In this document: positions 33,148 to 44,400 of the stretch, one piece after another
Layout of the letters: every line of letters begins with the position of its first letter
Numbering within the stretch: the first letter of the stretch is position 1
Position numbers and translations under genes: made by a program
Notes under the pieces: model-generated
Told to the model about the DNA's origin: nothing
Databases searched by the model: none
Seen by the model: the letters and a program-made list of their open reading frames with translations, nothing else
Origin: Locusta migratoria
Taxonomy: Eukaryota; Arthropoda; Insecta; Orthoptera; Acrididae
Direction of reading: 5' to 3'
Length of the DNA stretch: 64,000 nt
Assembly: GCA_026315105.1 (NCBI GenBank)
Contig: CM048744.1
Span: 312,549,270 to 312,613,269 of the forward strand

Positions 33148-33338
33148 AAGTTCAAATGTTTGTTAAAGTTTGGGACGTAACTGGAGTGATCATTGGTCCA
33201 TATACTTACAAAGTACTTAAACTTATGTTAAGAACAACACACACACACACAAAACCATGCCGATGGGAGGACTCGAACTTCCAACGGGAAACGACCGCGC
33301 ACTCCGCCTTAGAGCGCACGGCTGCTCCCCTGCAGCGC
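33148..33338 (-). mobile_element. SINE, older subfamily
   Basis: Minus-strand copy with a short (CA)6-7 run at 33237-33250 after the B box. Diverged; TSD not visible. Confidence 0.82.
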
Positions 33339-33441
33339 TTGCGTGTGATCTTATGTCCCTACCGTCCCACCTACACATAAGTGCTGGAGAGAAAAAAATA
33401 TTTTTTTTAAATCACGACTGCGTTTCATTATCGGTCACAGG

Positions 33442-33873
33442 ATAGCAAATTAATAGCCAACCAGTTGCAACAATAGTAGTTTAGTAAAATCGATCAAGTT
33501 TTCGACGGATATAAACCTCTCTTCTTCAGAAATACATGTGATACCTAAGAAAATGTGATAACATAAATCAGAAATTCATAATCATTATGTCTGATATATG
33601 CGTTATAACAAGCCTATTGTCTGAAACATTATGAAACACAGTTATCAGAAGAAAACCGTTACTTACTGTAGTTGCTTTTCACAGTACCCTACAATTGACT
33701 TGGTATGACGCATGAATTAGACGTAATGATTATGAATTTGTAATGTATGTTGTCACATTGTATTAGGTATCACATGCATCTCTGAAGAAGACGTGTTTAT
33801 ATCCGTAAAAACATTGGTTAAGTTTATTGAAGCACTATTTTTGTAACGGGTTGGCTGATTATTAATTTGCTAT
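33442..33873. mobile_element. Foldback with hammerhead-like boxes
   Basis: Inverted repeat, arms about 190 bp: outer 'agcaaattaata' and complement, inner 'cataatcatta'. The right arm plus strand (about 33781-33825) has CUGAAGA, a hairpin with GACG...CGU, then AAAAAC; the left arm minus strand keeps CGAAAAC. This is a decayed variant of the same core as in other foldbacks here. Confidence 0.78.
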
Positions 33874-34502
33874 GCTGGATATAAGGTTACGAAAACTATT
33901 ATTTTTTTGGAAGTGACTTTGTTTTGAGAGAGCTCCAATTATTTGTTAAATGTCCGGAAGGGTCCGTACACCATCTGCTTGTCTAATTCATGTGCCGTAC
34001 TGACCGCCGTGTGCCTCGGGTACTTCCTTGTGTGGGATGTACCGCCTCCTTCGCAGTGTGTCTGTCACTTTGAGAAACAGATCGTAATCACAGGGACACA
34101 TATCGGCAGTATGTTCCAAAATCTCTCGTTACCATCGCCACAATTGCTCCTGAACAGCAGTAGAGTTTCCTGGACCAATGATGGGTCTGGAGACTATATT
34201 ATAAAGGACAGAAACCGGTCACGTAAATATTTACACAATAAAGACTGTTCCGACATTAATTTTTACAGATTTGCTGCTTTGTGGACGCCCATTTTTAAGA
34301 AGAGGTTCGTTTTTATTGAAAATTTGGACACCATCACCCCTCTTGATAGCAGATTTAGTGGTTGGTACCCTCTCTTCACGTGAGGTTTATCCTGTTATTT
34401 CTTTTTGATCTCTCCATGCCACAGGTGACAATCTGAATAAAATATGACACTTGTGTGACACTTGTTTCAAATTTGGGAATCCCAGAAGAGGTGCACATGT
34501 GT
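33874..34502. other. Unassigned frame 33943-34383
   Basis: A 146-codon plus frame with no recognised motif. GC content is mildly higher than the flanks. It may be chance or a decayed TE gene. Confidence 0.3.
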
Positions 34503-34690
34503 GCTACGGTGGAATGGCCGAGCGTTTCAAGGCGCCTAGCAACAGAGCGTACCGCTGCTCGCTGTCAGAGGTTCGAGTCCCCCCTTGGGCATGGGTGTAT
34601 TTGTTGTCCTTAGCATAAGTTAGTTTAAGTAGTTAGTAAGCCTAGGGACTGATGACCAGTATAGTTAAGTCCCATAGCTTTACAAACATT
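34503..34690 (+). mobile_element. SINE, older subfamily
   Basis: Head gctacggtggaatggccgag, B box gaggttcgagtcc, tail gggactgatgacc. No clear TSD. Confidence 0.88.
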
Positions 34691-35329
34691 TAACCATATT
34701 TTAAAAAACATATGTAAAGCTTGCGAGGGTGAAGGTCGGGGTGAGAGTTTAAAATAGAGAAAGTTTAATTTTTTCAAACTCACAACCACCAGCTGCGAAC
34801 CAAATTCCTAAACATGCAAAAACACTGGAACTGTGATTGCGACTCGTTTTCTAGGGGATGATATCACACGTTCGCAGCTTTCCTTCCCTGCATATGATTA
34901 ACAAAACAAATTCATAATAAAATCAAGTTCATGAGAGAAAAGGGTGTACTAACTACTATTTTTGGAAACACGTGAAAGTTCACTTTATGTTGTTTATTTC
35001 ACAATATTTGAACCCTGTGGCTAATACGTCTGTACGTCGACACATTTACCAAATAAAGTTATAGCTCGTGAGCCCCCAGACAAAATGAATATTTGTCGCG
35101 AATTGTTTTCACACCACATGGCTGTCTCAAACACCGTTTATGTTCATGCTTATGCGATGACACGTGTTACATTAACAAATCACAGTCACTTTAATTCAAT
35201 GCGATGCACACCTTGTTGCACCAGCTAAATATTCACAAACACACAGTAGCACTCGATTTAACTTGGTGCAGTCTACGACTAGCAACCACACGTGGCGATT
35301 GCCACAGACAAATCTAAAGTCACCACCTC
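34691..35329. other. AT-rich stretch, nothing recognised
   Basis: No domain or repeat recognised. Confidence 0.4.
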
Positions 35330-35460
35330 GAGATCCACATGCCGACTGATGCAGAGCGACGCCGCCCGGCCAGCTCACCACGTGCTCCGGAGTCCTCACT
35401 TCCTCCCCTCGCGCGCGCACGCGCCAAAAGCTCAACTGCCGGGGTTTTTTCCCCTACATC
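35330..35460. promoter_or_regulatory. Short CpG-rich block
   Basis: CpG-dense patch (ctcgcgcgcgcacgcgcc near 35407) in AT-rich flanks. Small frames on both strands are probably composition artefacts. A promoter is conceivable. Confidence 0.3.
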
Positions 35461-36929
35461 ATCAACTTCCGCATATGAGCTGTTCTAACCGATTTGCCAA
35501 CGTACAGCGCTCAGCCAATACATTTCTAAAACTTTACTTAAAATCAAAATAATTACACTACACATTAAACAAATATTTTCTTACGTTTTTATATTAGTAT
35601 AAACATCCTTTGTACTGTTTATCATAATCGTGCAATTTCTTATACCACAGATAAGTGATTTAACTGAATACTTCAAGATAAAATACAAAAGATTAATTGA
35701 AAATAAAATGAGAAATAGTTAATATATTATTTTTATAAACAAACATTGCCATGCTAGTTGTGTAACTGTCTTGTCTTCGTTGGTAATTACATATTAGGTT
35801 GGATGTGAATATATCAGCTAATGTATTGTTTATTTATCAACAGGCTATTTTGTAATGAGGGCCTTAAAGGTTCCTAACTGCATCGTATTACTTCAAATGC
35901 CAGTAGTATTACAATATTTGTGCATTGCACTGTGCCTGGCACTCGCCATTGTCCCTCTCTCCCCTCACCGGAAACGAACCTAAGTTGGAACAAGCCACCA
36001 ACGTCGGCCTGCTCGCTGGCCTCCCGTCAGCTCCAAGCACACAGCAAATCTCAACGTGGAGAATTTCTACCTATGGCCTAACTATAAATGTTGTCACCCA
36101 ACTGTGTACATACATTGCTACCATAATTAATAAGATTAAAATTGTGTAACATTTAGTGCATTGGCATGGTCAATGTTTGCAGTGAACTCCATACTGTTTA
36201 ATTATCAAATGCTATTGATTACCGGTATTTCTATTAGGCGGTAATCTCACAAGCTTTCTGTTCAGTTTCAAGAGATCATAAACAATGGTGAGCACTTCGG
36301 TATTTCATATAATTGGGATTAAGTTTTTAAGTCAAAATCAGTTACGTCATCAATGGGGGACGACAAGATTTTCCGGTCCGTATAATTTAAAATCGAAGAA
36401 CAGAGCATTGCGCGTGCCCTAGTTCCTAAATGCGAGTGTTGTCAACACTGTCTTCGGAGTTTCAGCAGCAAGTGTAACGAGTGCGGAATGCTTTTAGCTG
36501 CGATTGTTCTAAATGGACGCGTTGAGACTTAATGAGAGTAGTCTAACAAAAGATGTTCTAGCGTTTACTCATTCCTCCACTCGAGTAAAACTATAGGCAC
36601 ACTTTTGTTTGTACCGTTAGAGAAGGAGGCTGCGACTTTAATTGTTGACGATAGAGTCGTGGCCGTTTTGATTCGGTGATGATTGTGGTTAAAGCTTAAA
36701 GTAAGTAATTTAAAGACAAACAGCGCGATAGATGTACAGATGTTATGTAGCATGTGAAATATTTTACTTCATTACCTATTTCTTCCACCATTACTACGAG
36801 ATGAGGTGCTCTAATAGTACTACAGGGTGCTATTTTTGTACTGTAAGGTTAAGTTGCTTTTTAATAATAAGATCTCCGCATAATGCTGTAACTTGCATTA
36901 ATTGCGATTATATGCCACAAAATTTCGTA
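35461..36929. other. AT-rich stretch, nothing recognised
   Basis: Frames at 35925-36149 and 36732-37037 have no recognisable motif; the latter runs into the tRNA-like arm. Confidence 0.4.
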
Positions 36930-37133
36930 GTTTCGGACAAGTCCGAAACAACAAATACCATTGGTTGTCATCAACAACCGTTAATATACGGATTCGACAT
37001 ATTCAAACATCTCGAATGCTACAGGGCAATGATATGAATTCAATGGTGAATTTAAAATTTCTGCTGGTCTTGGATTCGGATCCGAATTTGTCGCTTAGGG
37101 CCAGTGGTCGCCTTATCTAGTTAGGCTATCCAC
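36930..37133 (-). mobile_element. tRNA-like SINE, left arm of inverted pair
   Basis: Minus-strand tRNA-like head at 37064-37133 (gtggatagcctaactagat, B box cggatccgaatcc), then the body, ending in a perfect 20-base hairpin gtttcggacaagtccgaaac at 36930-36949. Same family as 19.89 kb. Confidence 0.75.
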
Positions 37134-37563
37134 ACTCACCCTTCTCATCCTATCCAATGTATGTGCTTCATTCGATTCTGGGAAGTGCCACTTGACGGCA
37201 TTATCACAAATATTAAAAACTGTTCTTCGATTTTCTTAATATGATTTGTTTCTTTGAGATATTACTTTTTTTTAAATATAATTTTGAAGTTAATTTCATT
37301 TTTCCCCGATTTGAGCGCCATCTACCATTAAACGGAAAAAATGTTTCATACAATTTTTTTTCCAGGAAAATCGAAACCTTCAATAAAAAATAGGGATTTC
37401 TGTTTAAGATTTCAGTCACCCGCTTTACCGCCCCTGGGAGTGCCGAAGGGTGGGGGGCACCAACTTTATGTCAATTAATGTTCCTCTAGGAGTTGAACAA
37501 TTTTTATTGAAACTTTTTAAAATCCGATTTTTATTTTTCCAATTTTAAGTTATCGCACACCAC
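37134..37563. other. Loop between inverted tRNA-like arms
   Basis: AT-rich. Its right part (37420-37560: 'gggagtgccgaaggg', 'atccgatttttatttttcc') resembles 53.89-54.05 kb, so it includes a fragment of another dispersed repeat. Confidence 0.5.
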
Positions 37564-37716
37564 GTGAAGCGTGTCTGGATAGTCTAACTGGATAAGGCGA
37601 CCGCTGGCCCTAAGAGGGACATTCGGGTCCGAATCCAGGTCCAACAAACATTTTAAATTCGCCATCGAATTTATTTCATTACCCTGTAACATTCGAGATG
37701 TTTTTCACAAATTGTA
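37564..37716 (+). mobile_element. tRNA-like SINE, right arm of inverted pair
   Basis: Head gtgtctggatagtctaactg with B box gggtccgaatcc (37626-37637), body 'gccatcgaatttatttcatt' and 'cattcgagatgttt'. It is the inverse of 36.99-37.13 kb over about 140 bp. Confidence 0.75.
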
Positions 37717-37717
37717 T

Positions 37718-37768
37718 AGAGGTAGTACCGGTTTCGTGGCTTACAGCCACATCATCAGGAAAACACCT
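37718..37768 (-). ncRNA. Hammerhead-like core beside tRNA-like arm
   Basis: The minus strand has all core blocks: CUGAUGA (37752-37758), helix II GUGGC/GCCAC with a 5-base loop, GAAA, and palindromic ACCGGU followed by A17. Helix I does not pair in this copy, so activity in cis is doubtful. Confidence 0.55.
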
Positions 37769-37785
37769 GTACCACCACAGCTGTG

Positions 37786-38020
37786 GCTACCGAGTGAAGG
37801 GACGCCCTTGAATCACATTCGGGAGGACGGTGGTTCATATCCACATCCAGCCATTCAGTCTTCCGTGATTTCCCTGAGCTATTTCACGAAAGTGACTGGG
37901 ATCGTTCCTTTTAAAGGGCACGGGCGATTTCCTTCCCCATCCTTACCCAAAAACCGTAGAGTCTCCTCTGCCTCTTAGTGACCTCGCTGACTCCCGGACC
38001 TTAAACCCTAATCTTACTTC
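37786..38020 (+). mobile_element. tRNA-like SINE, fourth family, body
   Basis: Weak tRNA-like head (B box tggttcatatcc), then a body typical of the family: 'ttccgtgatttccctgag', 'aaagggcacgggcgatt', 'ccttccccatcctta' and 'gtgacctcgctga'. The head of the same family occurs at 27.61 kb on minus. Confidence 0.75.
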
Positions 38021-38235
38021 CTTTCTTTTATGACGCGTACAAACTCTTTGGCATGTAACTTTCGGCTGATTCCTGTCGGTAATGCAACTCTTCTGTTACA
38101 ATCTTTATTATTTATGGGAGTAAGAAAGTACCAGTAAGTATTTATCCATAATGCATGAAAAGTTGAGCAAAATAAAGGGACATTTATATGACCCACGTTG
38201 AATTTATCCTGCAGATGAATTACTATATCAAGCTA
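38021..38235. other. Stretch with no recognisable feature
   Basis: Nothing recognised. Confidence 0.3.
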
Positions 38236-38382
38236 TACTTTCCGTCGGAGCTTTGAGTCCTTCCTCGAGCATGTTTGTGTGTGTGTATGTCCTCCTTCTC
38301 CTAGTTCAAGTAGTTTTTAAATCTAGGGATTGATGACCAGCGAAGTTTAGTTCCGTAGCTTTACAAACGTTTGATTTTGAAC
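38236..38382 (+). mobile_element. SINE, head truncated
   Basis: Starts in the B-box region (gagctttgagtcctt), short GT run at 38275-38287, tail 'gggattgatgaccagc'. The A box is missing. Confidence 0.8.
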
Positions 38383-38936
38383 AAGATATACTGTAGTACA
38401 GTTTCAACCTTTTCGAATTTGCGACCCCCTTTCAAGTAAAAATTTTCTGGCGATTCCCATCACCTCCTAACGAACCGTAACAGAATTATGTTAGCCCAGT
38501 GGAAACCAATCTTCTTTCTTTTGCTTCAGCCATCTTTTAAATTGTTGGAAGAAGTTTTTATGTGTTTTTATGAAAAACGTTATTCCATTTTTACAAAATT
38601 TCCGACAGAAAAATGTATTTTGTTGACGAGTGTTTCGCATTTTAGGCACGCGAGTTATGCTCATTAAGAAAGGTCTTACTGTATAGACAATTTCTAAAGA
38701 AGTAGGTCTTTTCTTCGAATAACTTACGTTATGATGAACTTTTTCCTATAGATTGGTTGCTGAAAACTGTTTTCGGACCTTTTGCTTATTCATCGTTAAT
38801 ACACTGTATTATAAAACAATCTATAATCTATCAATTCATACAGAGTGTTACACAAGGAACTTCGTAATTTTGAAATGAAATAAATTTCACTTACGCGTTC
38901 GTTTTTTAATTACTAAACCATTAGTTATTTTATGGT
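38383..38936. other. AT-rich stretch, nothing recognised
   Basis: No domain or repeat recognised. Confidence 0.35.
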
Positions 38937-38947
38937 ACAAGTACTTC

Positions 38948-39140
38948 GCCGCGGCAGGGTGGCCGAGCGTGTTGAGGCGCTATGCTCCGATACGCGAGGC
39001 CGCTCCCCGTCGGGGATTTGAATCCTCCCTCGGGCATGGATGTTTCTGCTGTATTTAGTATTAGCTAGTTCATAAGTAGTTTGAAAGTTTATGGACTGAT
39101 GACCCCGCAGTTAAGTCCCATAAGCTTTACGAACACTCGA
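38948..39140 (+). mobile_element. SINE with 11-bp TSD
   Basis: Head gccgcggcagggtggccgag, tail complete. TSD acaag[t/c]acttc (10 of 11) at 38937-38947 and 39141-39151. Confidence 0.92.
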
Positions 39141-39151
39141 ACAAGCACTTC

Positions 39152-40137
39152 CTCCTGTGATGGCGACTCCCCAACCAAGACTTTGCAACCCCCCCCCTCC
39201 CCCACCCTGGGGTCGCGACCTACCGAACATAACTCCATATCACTAAGACACTATTTGATGTCAATTTTGGATATTATTTACGTTAAGCTGCTATGCCGTT
39301 GTTGAATTTTAAAGAACATTTGTTATTTATGCCAAAATGAAAAAGCGATCATAAATTGTCGTGACCAAACGGGTTGAAAGATGAAATTCTTTACTTTTGA
39401 AATCCAACAATGGATAGTAAAGGTGATAAAATCAACAATATATTAAGAATGGACTGGAATTAAGCGCGAGAACGATCGCCAAGCCCAAGTCATGCATGTA
39501 CAAAAAAAGAGTCACAGAAAAGTAAAGCTTAAGACCACAACCTTCGTCAGAAAAAGAACACACAATTTACAGGTACATGAGCACCGTCTTCAGGCCATGA
39601 CGTCAGATAATCACTATGACGAAGGATGTAGCACCATGGTTACTCTGTAAGGCGAAGTATTGGCAAGATTCATGTGACAATTTTTCGTTGATCAGACCCA
39701 TCCAGTTGTTCCCCAACTAGAATGCTATGCTCCGAGACGACAGGGTACGCTGTCCGCACTGCTCTAATACTCCAGTGCTTATTTTCTCAGCACCATGATG
39801 GTGTGGATCTACCCTGACCAGCAGACGCCAGAGTGTAATTCTCTTGAGCGTCTGTTGTGGTGTACATTGTGGACAATGGCTAATGATTGCCATGTACCTC
39901 CGTTGTCTGAACTTGACTATTTTTCTTTTTTTTTCTAGGAAGACTTGGATAGCATTCACTATAAACCATACAGGAGCTCTATTTACCTATTCTATGACAA
40001 CAGGGAGCCGTTTTTAACACAACAGGTTTCCTACACCGTGTTACATGTTTCTGTTGCTCGCACGTTCTTGTCCAACACGTGATGATTTAAGAAGTAGGGG
40101 CCCCAAAACTGAACGATGCTTATTCTAATTTGATGGT
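39152..40137. other. Stretch with no recognised gene
   Basis: Includes C runs near 39186-39206. The 80-codon minus frame at 39717-39959 has no motif. Confidence 0.35.
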
Positions 40138-41290
40138 ACTTGCACAAGTACACTGCTCAAAAGAATTAAGGGCTCACGTGAGATATCATACAGAATATAC
40201 ATATGGAATCGTTCATTTATTGAGATGTTCGTTACAACTATAATTTGAGTGTGCTGTCTCAGCTCTTTATTTCGGGTTTACATGGCGTTTAATTAGAGCG
40301 AGACACTATGGGGCTACTATAATAATAGTTAAAAAGTCATTCTCGTTGCCCTCAGTATGGTATGTGATCATTTCGGACGGCCAGTACAGTTGCACACTGG
40401 CGTGACCTGAACAGTATGAGGTTATCAATCATTCTTCAGGGATATTTGTCCATTCTTGCATGTTTGCAAAACCAAGCTCTGAACTGTTGTGGGAGGTGCT
40501 GGTCTGCGTGCAATGAGTCTGCCAAGTCCATACAAGAAACTCTCAATAGGTTTAACAAGCTGGTCAATCAATTAATTCAATTCCCTCCTCTTCAAGCTTC
40601 TCGTCCACCAGTGCCGCTCTTTGGGGAAGAGCGTTATGGCCCTCTAGAAGGAAGCCATCTCCTATGGCACCAGCGGAGGGGACAACAAAAAGTCGAAGGA
40701 TATACCTCTGAGCAAACAAAGCGCCATTCTAAACGATCTATAGGTCCGTGCGTCCGACGGAATTGACTCCTGCACATACCATTCGTCCATCACTATGATA
40801 TGATGATGTTTCGTGATCAGCAGGATTGTTCCGAGTTCCACGTTCTCTCCAGATGAGGGAGGGACGATTGTCCGAGTGAACACAAAATCTTAACAGAACC
40901 TGGCGCCGTTAGTCAAAACTCCAATCCTGATGTTCCTGCGCCCAGTTTCTGCGGAGTAACGGTGTCGTGATTTGAATGCGACACACACCTTCATGCTTAG
41001 AGGCCACAATCCCGAAGGCGATATCGGGCTGTTTGTGTTGATATTGCGCACCCTTTTGCTGCCTGAAGGGTGGGTTGCAGCTGAATTTCATTCAGCCTCC
41101 TGTCTCGACGGTCATGTCTTTCTGATGTTACCCGTGGACGACCTTGATTTTGTCTTCTTTTAACAGTTCCTGTTGTCTGAAATCGCGACCATGTCATGGA
41201 CACTGCAATAGCTGTGGCTAACTCCCTGACTGTCCCGCTGCCAATCTTCAAATGGCTCTCTTCTCCATAGATTCGGGTAAGTCACGTTGT
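40138..41290 (-). pseudogene. Tc1-like transposon remnant
   Basis: The left edge 'cactgctcaaaagaattaag' (40149) resembles a Tc1-type terminus. On minus, the N-terminal HTH is clear in 40997-41251 ('VRELATAIAVSMTWSRFQTT', 'TVKRRQNQGRPRVTSERHDR'), followed by a middle piece and 'CAGVNSVGRTDL' and C-terminal remnants down to about 40420. Catalytic residues cannot be placed with confidence. The right terminus is not recognised. Confidence 0.7.
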
Positions 41291-41482
41291 TGCTTTTTTA
41301 CAACCTGCTCAACAGCTCACTACCCTGTCTAAACACAGCTGCTTGTGTAATTCGTTTGGTAGAGTAAACACAGGTCAACATTTCCCACTTTGCAGTAACT
41401 TTCTGGTGTTATCACTATGTCGGTTGCCGTAGTGTTGTTTTCTCCACTGCGAAGAAGCGTCAGAAAGGTGTCGAACCATTTT

Positions 41483-41670
41483 AGTTCACTTATGGGACTT
41501 AACTACGGGGTGATCAGTCCCTAAACTTACAAACTACTTATGAAATAGCTAACACTAAGGTCGGCTAAATATCCATGCCTGGGGGGGAGGGGGGATTCGA
41601 ACCCCCGACCGTAGTGGCCGTGCAGAATGCGATTGGCGCGCCGCAGACCGCTCGGCCACCGCGGCCGGCT
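41483..41670 (-). mobile_element. SINE
   Basis: Minus-strand young-subfamily SINE, head ends gccggccgcggtggccgag, with G-run expansion near 41580. No clear TSD. Confidence 0.88.
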
Positions 41671-42185
41671 CTGCCGATGACAATACTTCAGAACAAAGAT
41701 ATCTCAGTTGATTGTGTAATTGTTTCACCAGTGTATTTAAGCGGCAGTGTGAGGCTTGTAGTGTACGGCGTCATGGAAGACGCGGCCAGGGACAGGTTGC
41801 GAAATAGCCGTGCGGCTGTGGGGTGTTTCGCTTGGCAGCGCTCAGCCGCGGCTGCGAGGCCTGCCAATGGCTGCCGCCGCAAGTAAGCTGATCGCTTGTT
41901 GATGTGACTCGGCGGTTGACGGCCCTCAAAACAGCACTTTCTCAAAATCTCCCAACGGGCTGGGGGTTTGCTGTTGCATCCAAGTAACAGATGAATTTAC
42001 AGCTCAGCAAAGCTATGCGGATAGTCGTCAGGAGGTGGACAAAGTGGTGCAACAAGTATTTGACATGGCTGGAATAATCATCCAACAGCGATATATAGAG
42101 TCTCAACACAATAGTGCATATTCGAGGCTCATTTTGAAGATTTGTAATGTAATAAGAGAAATTTATTTGTGAACGTAAAATACAA
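41671..42185. other. Stretch with a short CpG-rich patch
   Basis: 41760-41890 is CpG-rich (gacgcggccagggacagg). Overlapping frames on both strands are probably artefacts. The remainder is AT-rich. Confidence 0.35.
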
Positions 42186-42195
42186 CAACATTGCA

Positions 42196-43775
42196 AAAAA
42201 ACGTTCAAATATTTGTAGAGCTTATGGGAGTTTGGGGCCTGAGCCCCAAGGGTATGCACTGCATATACACCAGGGTGATTAGACCCAGGATCACCTATGG
42301 GGCGGTCGTGTGGTGGAAGAAGGTAGAACAGCAGGTTGCTGCTAAGGAGCTTGGTAAGGTGCAGAGATAGGCCTGCTTAGCCATAACAGGCGGAATTAGC
42401 AGCACACCAACTGCTGGGTGGAAACCATGTTGGATATGCCCTCATTACACCTTTGGGTCAAGATGGAGGCAGCGGCTGGTGCACACACTCAAAACTGGCA
42501 AAAACTGGAACTCTTCGGGATATCCAGAATCACACACTAAAATAGTGAGTGAGGTAAATATAGGAAAGGTTGGGGAAATGCCAGCCGACTATGTTATAAC
42601 CCCATACTGCTTCAATATAACAATTAGAAGTAGGGAGCAGTGGGAGAAAATAGTTCGACACCGTACGGGGGATATTGTCTGGTTCACTGACGGGTCAAAA
42701 TCAGACCAGGGCGTTGGGGCCGGGGATATACGGGGTGCAGCCAAGACTGGAGGGCGTCATCTCTCTAGGGAAACTGGCCTCAGTATTCCAGGCCGAAATC
42801 ACTGCCATCAGGGCGTGTGGAGGAGAATTTGCGTAGGTGCTACAAAGACCGTAGCATCTATATCTATTCAAACAGCCAGGCAGCCCTGAGATCACTGGCA
42901 GCTCCTGCAACAAGGTCTAAAATTGTTCCAGAATGTCACAGGGTTCTGGTGGAGCTAGGGCGAAGCAATAGAGTAAACCTATTGTGGGTCCCTAGCCACT
43001 CGAGAATCAATGGCAACGAACATGCCGATAGATTAGCTAGGATGGGGGCAGAGACTCCATTTATTGGACAGGAACCTGTCCTGACAATCACCAAGGCAAT
43101 GATCAAATTGGAGCTACGTAACTGGCTCAGAAGACAGCACGTAGAATATTGGACCAAAGTCTATCAACAAAAACATGGCAAGGTAATGATGCCGAAGCCA
43201 TGTTTTAAAAGAAGCTCTGCAATCCTGGGCCTGAACAGGAGAGAGATTAGACTCATGGTTGGATTGCTGACAGGCCATGAGAATTTCAAAAAATAGCTAC
43301 ATACAATGGGAATAACAGAAGAGGACCCTAAATGTAGGATCTGTGATGACGGTGATGAAACTGCATCACATCTAATCTTCGGATGCATTGCATTGGAGAG
43401 TAAGAGGCACAGAACATTTGGGACAACCAGACCCGAAGAAATTGTGTCTAATAAAGAACTGGTAAAGGGACTCCTTGCACTGTTCAAGAGCATTGATTGG
43501 CTTTACTAGATATACAGGGAGCGATACCGGGCAGTGGCGGGTTGGACCAAGACTGTTTTGGCTTCCCTGAGAAAATCAAATCAAATCAGATCAATCGGAG
43601 CTTATGGGACTTAACTACGGGGTCATAAGTCCCTAAACATACAAACTACTTATGAACTAGCTAATACTAAGGACGGCACAAATATCCATGCCCGAGGGGG
43701 GATCGAACCCCCGCCGTAGTGGCCGTGCAGACTGTGACTGGCGCGCCGCAGACGGCTCGGCCACCGCGGCCGGCT
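42196..43775 (-). mobile_element. SINE split by a LINE insertion
   Basis: The minus-strand SINE tail at 42196-42229 and the remainder at 43610-43775 belong to one copy: the two outer flanks share caacattgca (42186-42195 and 43776-43785), its original 10-bp TSD. A LINE occupies 42230-43597. Confidence 0.93.
42230..43597 (+). pseudogene. RNase H LINE inserted in a SINE
   Basis: 5'-truncated LINE covering the RT C-terminus ('RPRITYGAVVWWKK', about 42270), RNase H ('DIVWFTDGSKSDQGVGAG' near 42670, 'IYSNSQAALRSLAAP', 'VNLLWVPSHSRINGNEHADR' in the 42817-43296 frame) and a C-terminal zinc-knuckle-like block ('CRICDDGDETASHLIFGC', about 43336-43390). It ends in an (AAATC)n-type tail (43573-43590). 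TSD gagcttatggga (12 bp, 42218-42229 and 43598-43609). Few frameshifts: one near 42830 and a stop at 43294. R1/Jockey-group by layout. Confidence 0.92.
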
Positions 43776-43785
43776 CAACATTGCA

Positions 43786-43984
43786 ATGTGCGCATTTTTG
43801 TCACTTTTTAATATATTCAACAGGAATATTTAAACAATTCGTGGCACCAATTTTGGATCACAGCTGCAGGAACTCCGCCGCCTGACCATTAAACCAGTTA
43901 ATCTTTTCAGCATATTCGATCACTATTGGAAATCCTCCACAGACGTGATAAATTAGTCTTCAAAAGAGACAGATTGACTGGCAA
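43786..43984. other. Stretch with no recognisable feature
   Basis: Nothing recognised. Confidence 0.3.
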
Positions 43985-44400
43985 GTACTTACCGTAGTGC
44001 TCTAACCGACGATAGTCACACAAAGACGAAAAAGGATGAAAAAGTAGCACTAGCTTTCTGAACATGGTTCCTTCATCAAGTAGGAGAGAAGGGAAGAAAA
44101 AATGAATAAGGAACTTACCTTCCCCATCCGTTCTCTATTACTTTTTTCCTTCTATCTGAAGATGGAACCCTGTTCCGAAAGCTAGTGCTACTTTTTCATC
44201 CTTTTTCATCTTTGTCAGGATCCTCAAACATCATACTCATGGCATAGGTCGTGAATTACCTTCCCCTTCTGTTCACTATTCCTTTTTTTCTTCCCTTTTA
44301 ACTGATGAAGGAACTCTGTTCCCAGAGCTAGTACTACTTTTTAATCTTTTTTTTTATATTTGTATGACCATCGACGGTACTGTACTTATCAGCATGTTAT
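43985..44400. mobile_element. Foldback with three hammerhead-like boxes
   Basis: Outer arms about 43985-44078 and 44304-44385, plus a middle half-copy at about 44120-44216. The middle copy has CUGAAGA (44156-44162), hairpin GGAAC/GUUCC and GAAA (44177-44180); the right copy has CUGAUGA (44302-44308) with a mutated GAAA; the left, on minus, has UUGAUGA and GAAA. No coding capacity. Confidence 0.75.

Noticed and set aside
33943..34383. 146-codon plus frame
   Set aside because: No motif, no conservation evidence available, no promoter or splice signal.
40416..40766. 116-codon plus frame
   Set aside because: Antisense of a decayed Tc1-like transposase.
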